From a virus, in the IMG/VR virus record IMGVR_UViG_3300037088_000314, positions 1 to 22,091 of that record: a stretch of DNA of 22,091 nt; one strand, given 5' to 3'. Of this stretch, positions 6,875 to 14,600 are shown one piece after another. The notes below the pieces were generated by a model. It worked only from the letters and a program-made list of their open reading frames with translations, ran no database searches and had not been told where the DNA came from. Position numbers and translations under genes: made by a program. How positions within the stretch are numbered: the first letter of the stretch is position 1; each line of letters opens with the position of its first letter.

Positions 6875-8632
6875 TTAGTCCGCCGTCAGATAGACGCTGG
6901 TGCTGTTCGGGGCCCAGCTAGACGCCGTGAGTTGCCAGTCTGGTTCGGTTCCCCCCGCCTCCCACGTCTTGGCCTCTGCGCTACCATCACCGGACCACTC
7001 CAGCCGTACCTCGTAGTCGTCCGTGGACCATGTAACCGGGATGTCCACTTCGGCGCCACCTATGAACTTGAATTGAATATTCAGGGTACCCCCGATGGTT
7101 TCAAAGCCCCAATACAACCCGCCAGAGTAGTCGGAGAGGAACCGCAGGCCGTAGTTGGTAGCCATGTCTGCGCGGTCAAAGTGGAAGGATGCCTGGAGCG
7201 ATCCAGCAGTGGGGACGGTGTAGCCGGACACCGACCCCACCGTCCCGATCAGGTAACCCCTGCCGCCTGTTATGGGGGCGCTGCCCGTGAGGTTCGTGGT
7301 CCACATCTGCCCCGAGGTTGCCGTACCCCAATCGTCCTGGTCTGGTCGGCTGAACGTATCATTTATTCCGCCGACAGGATCGAAGGGGTAGCCCCCTCCG
7401 GGCAACTGGTACAGATAGATGAAGGAGCACCCGCCATAGACACTCTCAGCAGTGTCGCGGCCGGACGATCCCGCTGCGGCACTGAAGCCGCCGCCGCTCT
7501 CCGTACTGGGGGGCGAAGGAACCGGCCCGGTACTTGCGCCCGGGAAGATGAGCCGAGAGTAGCGCGGCAGACTGGAGTTGAGCGTAAGGGTGTACTCGCG
7601 GATGCCCGTGCCGGACAACGCCACCATGGATACGCCCGCAATCCAGAACAGCGTATACGAGAACCCATTCGCGGCGCTGGTGAGATAGACGCTCTGCCCC
7701 TTGGCCCAGCCGTCGTAGCCAGTAACGACCAGAGTTACCCGTGTAACGTTCTGCCGAACCGCCAGTTCCGACAGTCCTGTGGTATTGAGCGTATCGGCGG
7801 TGGTGGATTCGGAGTTGGTGACCGTCGCAATGTGCAGGGGTTGACGTTGCGCGCCTGCCGACACGAGCCCGGAACCTTCCGGTGTACCACCGTAAACGTA
7901 GATCGCATCCACGTCCTGAGTGGAGTCCTGCGTTGCAACCAGTCCACTGTAGCCCACTGACGTGATTCCGTCCGGGGCAGTGTCCGTCAGCGAATACGGG
8001 GCAGGGGTGTCGCCCTGACCAAAGAAGACATGGGTCTGCCAGTGCTGGTCCATGTAATAGCCCGGGAGCGGGCTAACCGGCTCCAACGCGAGGGCCTTCT
8101 CAATCGCGGAGCGCAGGGTCTCATTGGCCAGAGTGGAGGATGGCTGGACGGTTCCAGATAGCGACTGAACATAGCCCCCGGATGCCGCGCCGCTGTAGGT
8201 CGCGTACTTCCCCAGCAGATACAGGATGCGGGCCTGAGTTGTCTCAGCCGGACGAGTGTCAGAGACGACAGGATAACTGTAGTCGTACATCTCGCTGATG
8301 TCGGCGCAGGTAATGGTCCATACGGCGTAGTTGGCAACGGGGTTGTTGTCGATCTGACGCACGAAGCCGTGGTAGAGGATCGCGTTGAGGTAGTAATCCT
8401 GCCAAACGACCTCATCCAGACGGTTAATATAAGGACCGACTACGCCGAGCCAATCGGTGATGTCGAATGTGAACACACCCGGCTGAGTCAGAGCCGAGTC
8501 GTCCAGTCGGTAGCTGGACTTATCCACCCAAGGCACCACGTCTCTCCCGCCGACCCATAGGGCACTGAGCCGCTGTGCCGCAGGTATCGGAACGGACACC
8601 CCTAGTGTTTCGGCGAGAAAGAGGAGCGGCAT
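6875..8632 (-). CDS. Tail baseplate hub-like protein with C-terminal lectin-like domain
   Basis: A 585-residue protein. Residues 1-130 (FTFDITDWLGVVGPYINRLD, then LYHGFVRQIDNNPV and VWTITCADISEMYDYSYP) follow the pattern of siphovirus hub or distal tail proteins, where a GxV strand is followed by a tCaD strand. Residues 130-370 continue as a beta-rich hub region. A Gly/Ser/Pro-rich linker (about 371-400) leads to a C-terminal domain from about 418 (INDTFSRPDQDDWGTATSGQ), which I know as a recurrent concanavalin/LamG-like module at the end of phage tail proteins. It may bind host glycans. The gene begins 4 bases after the upstream stop, with AGGAAG immediately before the ATG. No peptidase or hydrolase motif is seen. 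Confidence 0.72.
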   Translation of the reverse strand: MPLLFLAETLGVSVPIPAAQRLSALWVGGRDVVPWVDKSSYRLDDSALTQPGVFTFDITDWLGVVGPYINRLDEVVWQDYYLNAILYHGFVRQIDNNPVANYAVWTITCADISEMYDYSYPVVSDTRPAETTQARILYLLGKYATYSGAASGGYVQSLSGTVQPSSTLANETLRSAIEKALALEPVSPLPGYYMDQHWQTHVFFGQGDTPAPYSLTDTAPDGITSVGYSGLVATQDSTQDVDAIYVYGGTPEGSGLVSAGAQRQPLHIATVTNSESTTADTLNTTGLSELAVRQNVTRVTLVVTGYDGWAKGQSVYLTSAANGFSYTLFWIAGVSMVALSGTGIREYTLTLNSSLPRYSRLIFPGASTGPVPSPPSTESGGGFSAAAGSSGRDTAESVYGGCSFIYLYQLPGGGYPFDPVGGINDTFSRPDQDDWGTATSGQMWTTNLTGSAPITGGRGYLIGTVGSVSGYTVPTAGSLQASFHFDRADMATNYGLRFLSDYSGGLYWGFETIGGTLNIQFKFIGGAEVDIPVTWSTDDYEVRLEWSGDGSAEAKTWEAGGTEPDWQLTASSWAPNSTSVYLTAD

Positions 8633-8636
8633 CTTC

Positions 8637-9254
8637 CTAGAAGCTGAGTTCGGTGAACGTGAGCGCGATGTTTACGGTAGCGGTGGCAACACCGGTCACG
8701 ATCTGGATGGCAATACCGCTGGATGTTCCGGCGCTGATGATCGGAGGCTTGCTGCGCAAGCCGTCCCAGTCATGTTCGAACAGGAGCGGCAACGTGTTTG
8801 GCCCGCTAAGAGGCACCGTTTGACTGAAGCACACGGTCGGCTGAAGGATGACCACGCCCAGAGAGCCCTTAGAGGAGGGCAGCGACATAGCGGTAGCGGT
8901 GGCAGTGTCGGCAGGATCGTGGGGCGCGGGTGTTATGACAGTGCCCCCGCTTCCGGCGCTCGTCAAACGGACGATGGACAGGTCCGCGAAGGCAGAGGCA
9001 GTAGCCAGAACCGACTGCCAGACGGCGATGTGCCTGAGTCTGATGTTCAGGCCCGTACCGGCCATTACCTGAAGGAGGTGCGCGCCGGTCGTAGTCGTGA
9101 GTATCCCCAGCGCGTTCACGGTGTACGTCGAAAGATACTGCTCTCCAACCAGTATCTTCTGGTCCAGCACCGTCTGGCCCGCCTCGGTGTAGGACGCGGC
9201 AGCTACCTTCTTCCCGGCGCCCTCCGTGATGGAAAGATAAGTCGGCGTTGACAT
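8637..9254 (-). CDS. Beta-rich virion protein following the tape measure (distal tail candidate)
   Basis: A 205-residue protein beginning MSTPTYLSITEG, with AAGGAG about 7 bases before the ATG; the tape measure stop is 9 bases upstream. Its composition is typical of a beta-sandwich: many Thr, Ala, Val and Ser, with strands such as GLNIRLRHIAVWQSVL and TATVNIALTFTELSF. Its place, directly after the tape measure and before the hub-like protein, is where the distal tail protein of siphoviruses is normally encoded. I cannot match its sequence to a named Dit family, and the N-terminal half also resembles small surface or decoration proteins. Call it a virion structural protein, with Dit as a position-based guess. 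Confidence 0.65.
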   Translation of the reverse strand: MSTPTYLSITEGAGKKVAAASYTEAGQTVLDQKILVGEQYLSTYTVNALGILTTTTGAHLLQVMAGTGLNIRLRHIAVWQSVLATASAFADLSIVRLTSAGSGGTVITPAPHDPADTATATAMSLPSSKGSLGVVILQPTVCFSQTVPLSGPNTLPLLFEHDWDGLRSKPPIISAGTSSGIAIQIVTGVATATVNIALTFTELSF

Positions 9255-9263
9255 TGCGACTCC

Positions 9264-12200
9264 TTAGTTTCCTGTGGCGCGGTAGCGCGACGATCCGTGT
9301 AGGAGGTAGCGCACACCCTGATGGCGGTCCACTACCTCGGCGATTTGTCGTCCGTCAAGCATAACGTGGATATGGTGGGTCTGAGTGCTATCTGAGGAGG
9401 CGCCACCGTAGCTTGGCGGCGACCAAGCCATGCCGCTCGGGGTCGATACCGGCAATGATCCCGACATGGTTCCTATGCTGCTAAGGACCGCGCGCAAATT
9501 CTCGGCCATCTTTGCGGGGACGATCATCTCGCCCGCGTGGACCACTCCGGGCATGGTGTTCGGAATGTTCCACGCTCCTTCTGCGAACAACTTCGGGAGA
9601 CTGACAGAGGGGATACTGATACTTGGCAGACTGACAGAGATTCCGCTGCCGGTGATATGGAACGGTCCGACGGTTATATTTATGCTTCTAAACGCATCGC
9701 CGATTGCCTTGGCAATTGCGCCGGGCAGACCAATTATGCCGTTGATGATGGCTTCCACGATGTTCTTGCCTAGTTGGAGCATGGCACCGATCAACTGCAG
9801 TCCGATCTGACCAGACTTACCCAGCATGGGGATCAGCGTCTTCGTAAAGAAGTCCAGCAATTGCCCCGGTAGCTTCTCGGCCTCGGTGACAAGGGAATCC
9901 CACATTCCCTTAACGGCCGTCGCAATCTTGCCCGGAAGCTTCCCCGCGTCCGCCACTATCGTTCCTATGCCATTGGTGATCGTAGTGGTGACTGTCCCGA
10001 TGGTATTCCAAAGACCATCCCATATCCCCTTTAGTGCCTTCAGGATGTTACCGGGAATAGGGGTGACGATATTCATGATCTGACCGACAAAGCCCCGAAG
10101 GGAGTCTGTGAGTAGACCTGCCGTCGAGGAAAAGCCGGACTGGAAGCCGTCGAAGAGCTGGCTCGACCAACCCCGGAGCCACGTAAGCAGTCCACCGAAG
10201 GCGGACTGCACAACTCCACCCAGGCCGCTGAGCCCCGTGCCTATTGCCCCTACAAGCTGTCTGCCGATGGATTGCATGTCTGCTATCAAGGACCCAATGG
10301 CTGTGCCTATTGCGCCGGGCAAGGACATGACCCAGCCCACAAACTGCTGTCTCACCATCAATAGGCCGCTAATTAGGTTCGCGCCGATGGACAATGGCAG
10401 TGATCCAAAGAAAGTGCCAAGAGCGCCTATCGCGCTCTTAATGGCGCCCCCCCAGTCTCCCTTGAGGAGTGATTGGATAGTGTTGGCCAATTGGCTGATG
10501 CCCTTGGAGAACTGCGTTTTGAAGCCGGTCCAGAGAGGCGCAAACGCGGTACTCAACCCACCGACGACGCTGCCTATCCAGTTGCCTATCCCCCCGAGCA
10601 GAGCCGATGCATCATCGCCTATCTGTCCAGCCGCGTCGTTAAGCAGATTGCCGATGGCGGCCCCTATCGCGCTAGCCGTGGTGGGGATTTTGCCTATAGC
10701 ATCCTGTATCGACTGGAATAGGTTGGTGGCAATCTGGTAGCCAAGCTCTACTAGCCCGGACACGAGGAATAGTGGCACTATCACGAACGCGTTGAGCAGG
10801 AGGCCGACCAACCCACCGACGAGCTTGCCGAAGTCCTTGGGGTCCAGGAACGCGGCTGTGAGATACGCGATGATGGCCGCGACGAGCAACACTATCGGGG
10901 ACGCCAAGAGCGCCCCTACGCCCGCCAGAGCGCTCCCCAATGCCTCGGCTATTGTAGCCCCCAGGCCCGATGCCATAAGTGCGGCGGATAGGGCGCCCGC
11001 GATGGCGCCCGCGATGGCCGAGGCAATCGTACTGCCAATCTGAGTCACGTTAATAGACGGCATGGACGTCGAGATCGCGACCTGCACCTTGGCGCTGATG
11101 TCCTTCAGGCCCTGTTTTATGTCGGCTAGTTTGCCCTTGATCGTGTCGAGGTTTGTTGACACGATGGCTTTGATCTTGTCGCCAATCGTGCCGATAGCGT
11201 CTCGCGCATCCCACGCCTTGATCTTGAGCGTATCCAGCTTGTCTTTGAGCGTATCCAGCATCCCCGAGGGGATGGACTTCAGTTTATCGCCGACATCCTG
11301 TATCGCCTGTTTCAGATCGTTGAAGACGTTGGAGGGGATGGACGTGAGCTTGCTGATGAAGTTGCCAATGGCGTCCTGCGCATACATGGCCTTTAGGCGC
11401 AGTGTATCGAAGCCGTCACTGATGGCTCCCGGGATACCGGGGATGGCCCGGAGGGCGTCGGCAAGCTTGGCAATGGGGGTCATGAAGTCCTGCGCGGTGG
11501 TGATGACGCCCTTCACGGCCGTAGACAAGAGCTGGAAGAACTGGATGCCCTTATTGGCAACCCATAGGGCCGACAGAACGCCCGCCACGGCAAGCAGCGC
11601 CCTGCGTGCGTTCTCAGACCTTTCGCTGGTTCCTCCCAAGAACGTAAGCAGTTCGGCGAGCCAATCTATGAGGTGGTTGACGGAATCGCCCACCCAGTTT
11701 ATGACCGTTATGAAGGAGTTCGCGTTGCCGGTGTTGCCGAAAGAACTGCTGACAGAATCGAGTGCGCCCTTTAGACCCACGGTCATTATCGTGACGAGAG
11801 GCATGATGGATGTGTAAAGTCGGCGCAGCGACAGGTCCCATTGCATCAGCCAGTACTGCACTCGAATTAGCGCATCTTGGACGCGCGGCGGGAGTAGGTT
11901 CATCAGCGCGGCGCCAAGCAGGGCGAAGCTCTTGCTCAGCGAGGCCATCGTCATGGTTGCCTGGTTTCTCAGGCTGGTGAAGAACCAGGAGTAGCTTCCG
12001 GCGTCCTCGGTATCGCTCGGCCCCTGAAAAAGCTCGGACAGCGCCCCCTTAACCAAACTAACGGTGTTAAACACAGTCGAGTAAAGGTCCTGGAAGATAG
12101 CCTTGACTGGAGCCGCGACGGTCGGTATCTGCATCAGGTAGCGGATCAATACCCCGACGGCAGCCCCGATCAGGACCACGGGGCTCAGGATGATCGCGAC

Positions 12201-13280
12201 CGCTGTCCCGAGGGCCGCCACGGCCGGTCCGACGAAAGCAAGTGTCCCCACTAGCAATCCGCCAGCCGCCACGACCGCGAGGATCGTAGTGGCGAGTTCA
12301 GGGTTCGCTGTGACCCAATCGCCAATGCCCAATATTACCGGCAGGATGGCCGAGAGGAGTCGGTTGAGCCCGGGGAGCAACACCATCCCAATGGCGGTGC
12401 TGATGTCGCTCAATGTCTTGGGCAACAGCGCCATCTGCTCCTGCGCGTCCTGCATCTTCAGTGCTGCCTTCTCCGCGGCCGTGCCGTTGGCCTCCATTTC
12501 CGCCGTGGCCTTGTTGATCCCCGCTGCGCCACCCGCGATTAGCGTGGCAGCTATCCCCGCTTGTGCTCCAAAGAGTGACTGGAGGAGGGCGGTCTTTTGT
12601 GCCTGCGTACCAAGCTTGTTGTATGCCACACTGATCTTCTGGATGGCGGCCTCGGCGCCGATATAGTTGCCCTTTGCGTCATACAAAGAGACGCCGATGT
12701 CCTTCAGCGCAGCGGCAGCAGCCTTAGACGGCACGATCAGTGCGTGGATAAGGGTGCCAACCTGCATTAGTGCGCGCGAGCCGGTCCCTACCGCGGGCCC
12801 CATTTCTACGACGATCCCGAGGAATTGTTGCATGTCCAACCCGGACCCGGCTATTTTCGGTTGTAGCCGCGTAAAGGAGGATGCCACCTGATCCACACCT
12901 ATGCCAAGCAGGTCGGAGCCCTGGATCAGAGCATCGGACACGGTGGCAGCGTCTGAGACGCCCAGCTTGTAGGTACGAAGCAGGTCCACGATTTCTTTGG
13001 TCGCCGTGGTCAGCGGGATGCTCTTGACGACGTAGAGGTTCTGTGCCGCTGTCAGAAGCGACGTGGCATCCGCTGCGTCAACGGCGTGTCCAGTTAGGAG
13101 TTGCAACTCACCCACTATGGGCGAGAGCGCGTTGGCCATGTTGGTAGCGGTTGAGGTCGTACCGATGGCGAGACGAACAAGTGTCTTGCCCAGTGCGTCG
13201 GTCTGAGCACTGGTTAGATTGGCCGTATTTCCTACGTTGGTCAGGGCGCTCTGCAACGCCACCGCTGCCTTTTCGCTCAT
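9264..13280 (-). CDS. Tail tape measure protein
   Basis: A 1338-residue reading from the first normal start codon, the ATG at 13280. It is rich in Ala, Gly, Leu and Ile with long helical stretches. Hydrophobic segments lie at about 330-390 (ILAVVAAGGLLVGTLAFVGP, then AVAIILSPVVLIGAAVGVLI) and 760-830 (LASPIVLLVAAIIAYLTAAF). The middle has helical repeats (KLDTLKIKAWDARDAIGTIG). The C-terminus has the standard tape-measure end GVVHAGEMIVPAKMAENLRA. Position after the two-frame chaperone and before the baseplate genes is diagnostic. At about 1.5 angstrom per residue it predicts a tail of roughly 200 nm. ATG 13280 has no ribosome site, and convincing coding sequence continues upstream in frame to 13490 (see the separate entry), so the real N-terminus is probably about 60-70 residues longer. 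Confidence 0.93.
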   Translation of the reverse strand: MSEKAAVALQSALTNVGNTANLTSAQTDALGKTLVRLAIGTTSTATNMANALSPIVGELQLLTGHAVDAADATSLLTAAQNLYVVKSIPLTTATKEIVDLLRTYKLGVSDAATVSDALIQGSDLLGIGVDQVASSFTRLQPKIAGSGLDMQQFLGIVVEMGPAVGTGSRALMQVGTLIHALIVPSKAAAAALKDIGVSLYDAKGNYIGAEAAIQKISVAYNKLGTQAQKTALLQSLFGAQAGIAATLIAGGAAGINKATAEMEANGTAAEKAALKMQDAQEQMALLPKTLSDISTAIGMVLLPGLNRLLSAILPVILGIGDWVTANPELATTILAVVAAGGLLVGTLAFVGPAVAALGTAVAIILSPVVLIGAAVGVLIRYLMQIPTVAAPVKAIFQDLYSTVFNTVSLVKGALSELFQGPSDTEDAGSYSWFFTSLRNQATMTMASLSKSFALLGAALMNLLPPRVQDALIRVQYWLMQWDLSLRRLYTSIMPLVTIMTVGLKGALDSVSSSFGNTGNANSFITVINWVGDSVNHLIDWLAELLTFLGGTSERSENARRALLAVAGVLSALWVANKGIQFFQLLSTAVKGVITTAQDFMTPIAKLADALRAIPGIPGAISDGFDTLRLKAMYAQDAIGNFISKLTSIPSNVFNDLKQAIQDVGDKLKSIPSGMLDTLKDKLDTLKIKAWDARDAIGTIGDKIKAIVSTNLDTIKGKLADIKQGLKDISAKVQVAISTSMPSINVTQIGSTIASAIAGAIAGALSAALMASGLGATIAEALGSALAGVGALLASPIVLLVAAIIAYLTAAFLDPKDFGKLVGGLVGLLLNAFVIVPLFLVSGLVELGYQIATNLFQSIQDAIGKIPTTASAIGAAIGNLLNDAAGQIGDDASALLGGIGNWIGSVVGGLSTAFAPLWTGFKTQFSKGISQLANTIQSLLKGDWGGAIKSAIGALGTFFGSLPLSIGANLISGLLMVRQQFVGWVMSLPGAIGTAIGSLIADMQSIGRQLVGAIGTGLSGLGGVVQSAFGGLLTWLRGWSSQLFDGFQSGFSSTAGLLTDSLRGFVGQIMNIVTPIPGNILKALKGIWDGLWNTIGTVTTTITNGIGTIVADAGKLPGKIATAVKGMWDSLVTEAEKLPGQLLDFFTKTLIPMLGKSGQIGLQLIGAMLQLGKNIVEAIINGIIGLPGAIAKAIGDAFRSINITVGPFHITGSGISVSLPSISIPSVSLPKLFAEGAWNIPNTMPGVVHAGEMIVPAKMAENLRAVLSSIGTMSGSLPVSTPSGMAWSPPSYGGASSDSTQTHHIHVMLDGRQIAEVVDRHQGVRYLLHGSSRYRATGN

Positions 13281-13490
13281 GGCAAAGAGGCCCGCGATAA
13301 CGCCAAAGACAGCCAGCCCGACTACGCCGATCTCGGAGATGGTGGAGGAGAAGCCGCTGAGTGCATTTTGAGCACTAGACAGCGAGCCCTGAATCTTCTG
13401 TAGGACCCCATCTACAGAACTCAGGGCTGCGGACGCTTCGTCGCGAGCCTTGAGTGCTAGCAGAACGACATATTCGTCTTCTACTAAGAC
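13281..13490 (-). other. In-frame N-terminal part of the tape measure without a normal start codon
   Basis: These 70 codons are open and in frame with the tape measure. They read VVLLALKARDEASAALSSVD, then VLQKIQGSLSSAQNALSGF and GLAVFGVIAGLFA, which is what a tape measure N-terminus normally looks like. There is no ATG, GTG or TTG in frame; a TAG stands at 13491-13493. Candidate starts are a CTG at 13463 or a very unusual GTC at 13490, which has AAGGGA 5 bases upstream. An ATG at 13471 lies one base out of frame and meets a stop after four codons. One extra G directly after that ATG would give ATG GTC GTT CTG in frame, so a single-base deletion, natural or an assembly error, is possible. Confidence 0.6.
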
Positions 13491-13511
13491 CTACGTCCCT
13501 TCTTCCGCTAA

Positions 13512-13748
13512 CTAACCTCTGGGTTCTCGCTGTGCCTTTGCTCTCTCAGCCTCTGCCTGTGATCGTTCGTGCTTGGCGACCACGTCCATGACGATCAGCC
13601 ACCGCAACACTCGGTCCTCATCCCATTCGTCTAGGTCGGGTTCCGACCTGATCCCGTGTCCCTCCCAGAAGGCCCTTGACGTGTAGAAATCCGCAAGGTC
13701 GGATGGCGCTGGACCTCGACCTTGGAGTGCCCGCCAGACGCTAGCGCG
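13512..13748 (-). CDS. Tail assembly chaperone, frameshift-encoded C-terminal extension (T part)
   Basis: This 78-codon stretch follows the first chaperone frame and contains no ATG, GTG or TTG near its start; the first Met is late (RWLIVMDVV). It reads RASVWRALQGRGPAPSDLAD at its start and ends in a charged helix (KHERSQAEAERAKAQREPRG). It lies directly before the tape measure, the standard place of the lambda-GT-type extension. The frame is open upstream to 13994, all overlapping the G part, so the shift can be anywhere in that overlap. The needed change is +1 (equivalently -2). A good candidate is TTT C at 13749-13752, where the Phe tRNA could slip from TTT to TTC, giving a 210-residue fusion. 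The exact site is inference. Confidence 0.72.
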   Translation of the reverse strand, partial: RASVWRALQGRGPAPSDLADFYTSRAFWEGHGIRSEPDLDEWDEDRVLRWLIVMDVVAKHERSQAEAERAKAQREPRG

Positions 13749-14145
13749 GAAACTTCCTCTCCGTTTCGCCGCCCTTCTTGGCTTCCTTCTTAGCGACACC
13801 CTCGATGGCGACCATGACAAGGTCGAAATCGTCGTCATCCATCTGGTCGATGCTGGCGAGCTTGGCGTAATCGGGAGCCAGGGGAAGTTGGTTGCCGTTA
13901 TCGTCGGTGAGATTCCAGGCGACGATGGCCGCGAACGCCTTAGCCTGCTGGTACTCGACCATGTCGATCTCAGCGGTGGTCTCGGACTTGTCATCGACCA
14001 TGGTCAGGTGGGCCTTCATCAACGCGCGCTTGGCGGCCTTGGTCTCACCGTGCGAAAGATGGGTTTTGACCTCAACCCAGAAATCGCCACCGAGGTCCAC
14101 GCGCTTGATTTCGTTGTGTCTGGACAGATAGCCTGCCAATGCCAT
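13741..14145 (-). CDS. Tail assembly chaperone (G part, 134 aa)
   Basis: A 134-residue protein from the ATG at 14145, which shares one base with the stop of the upstream gene (TAATG) and has AGAGGAG in front. Its size, mixed alpha/beta sequence (GGDFWVEVKTHLSHGETKAA, a common chaperone opening that describes the target residue field) and charged Lys/Glu-rich end (GVAKKEAKKGGETERKF) fit the G-type chaperones that bind the tape measure before tail assembly. It is directly followed by an overlapping frame without a start codon and then by the tape measure, the hallmark arrangement of the G/GT pair. In the common pattern most protein made is this short form, with a few percent shifted into the longer one. 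Confidence 0.82.
   Translation of the reverse strand: MALAGYLSRHNEIKRVDLGGDFWVEVKTHLSHGETKAAKRALMKAHLTMVDDKSETTAEIDMVEYQQAKAFAAIVAWNLTDDNGNQLPLAPDYAKLASIDQMDDDDFDLVMVAIEGVAKKEAKKGGETERKFPR
13749..13752 (-). promoter_or_regulatory. Candidate +1 ribosomal frameshift site (TTT C)
   Basis: On the minus strand the G-part frame ends AAG TTT CCG CGC TAG. Skipping the C after TTT gives TTT C CGC GCT AGC, entering the extension frame. A Phe tRNA on TTT would re-pair with TTC without mismatch. No X-XXY-YYZ heptamer suited to a -1 shift is present, and a -1 shift would not reach the extension frame. A resemblance to the Mu -2 site exists at GGGCGGCGA (ending about 13767) but differs at one base and re-pairs poorly. 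Confidence 0.35.
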
Positions 14146-14597
14146 TACTCCTCTCCGAGAGTTCGATTTTGCCAGGGGTTGAGGAAGCTCAGTGCCACCC
14201 CACCCCCTACCGTATCTCGGAACTCTTGGTGTATGGCGTCGCGCTGGGCCTCCCAGGCGGCGACGTGAAATGGATTTGCGATAGTGCCAGGATGCTCGAC
14301 GTGCTTGGCGAAGACCTCATCTCCGCCCACAAAGAAGTGGAGGTAGGTCGCGTAGACCGGATCGATAGGATGCGCCGAGGTTCCGCGAGTCACATAGGCC
14401 GCGATGGGGCCGCGAGGATCGCGGGAGCCAACGGTCAGAGTGCCTTCCTGGTCCTCCCACACCATGCTCCCAGCGAGAGTGCCGGGAGCCGGGTCGTTGT
14501 CGGGATCGCCGACAGGTGCCTGGTTGGACAGCTCGTCCGCAAGGGCTGGTCCGGCTGATTGCTCGAATTCAGCCCAAGCGCTCTCGAAGGCGTCCAT
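14145..14597 (-). CDS. HK97 gp10-like neck or tail-completion protein (150 aa)
   Basis: The 150 residues begin MDAFESAWAEFEQSAGPALA and contain APGTLAGSMVW, then GSRDPRGPIAAYVTRGTSAH and VFAKHVEHPGTIANPFHVAA. This combination (thiol-free helix, a sandwich strand pair, then a glycine-rich loop with HPGT and a final Trp-containing helix) is the pattern of HK97 gp10-type proteins, which complete the head-tail or tail-tube interface. Usually such a gene comes before the major tail protein; here it follows it. The ATG at 14597 is 3 bases after the major tail protein stop, with AAGG in between. It overlaps the chaperone gene by one base. Confidence 0.7.
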   Translation of the reverse strand: MDAFESAWAEFEQSAGPALADELSNQAPVGDPDNDPAPGTLAGSMVWEDQEGTLTVGSRDPRGPIAAYVTRGTSAHPIDPVYATYLHFFVGGDEVFAKHVEHPGTIANPFHVAAWEAQRDAIHQEFRDTVGGGVALSFLNPWQNRTLGEE

Positions 14598-14600
14598 CCT

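Noticed and set aside
6485-7960. Plus-strand ORF of 491 residues.
   Set aside because: It is antisense to the hub-like and propeller genes, has the Arg/Gly/Ala/Val composition of a shadow frame and shows no domain.
13491-13514. Possible read-through of two in-frame TAG codons joining the chaperone extension to the tape measure.
   Set aside because: The frames agree, but TAG is used as a normal stop by several genes here (fibre, connector, chaperone G part), so a recoded amber codon is unlikely.
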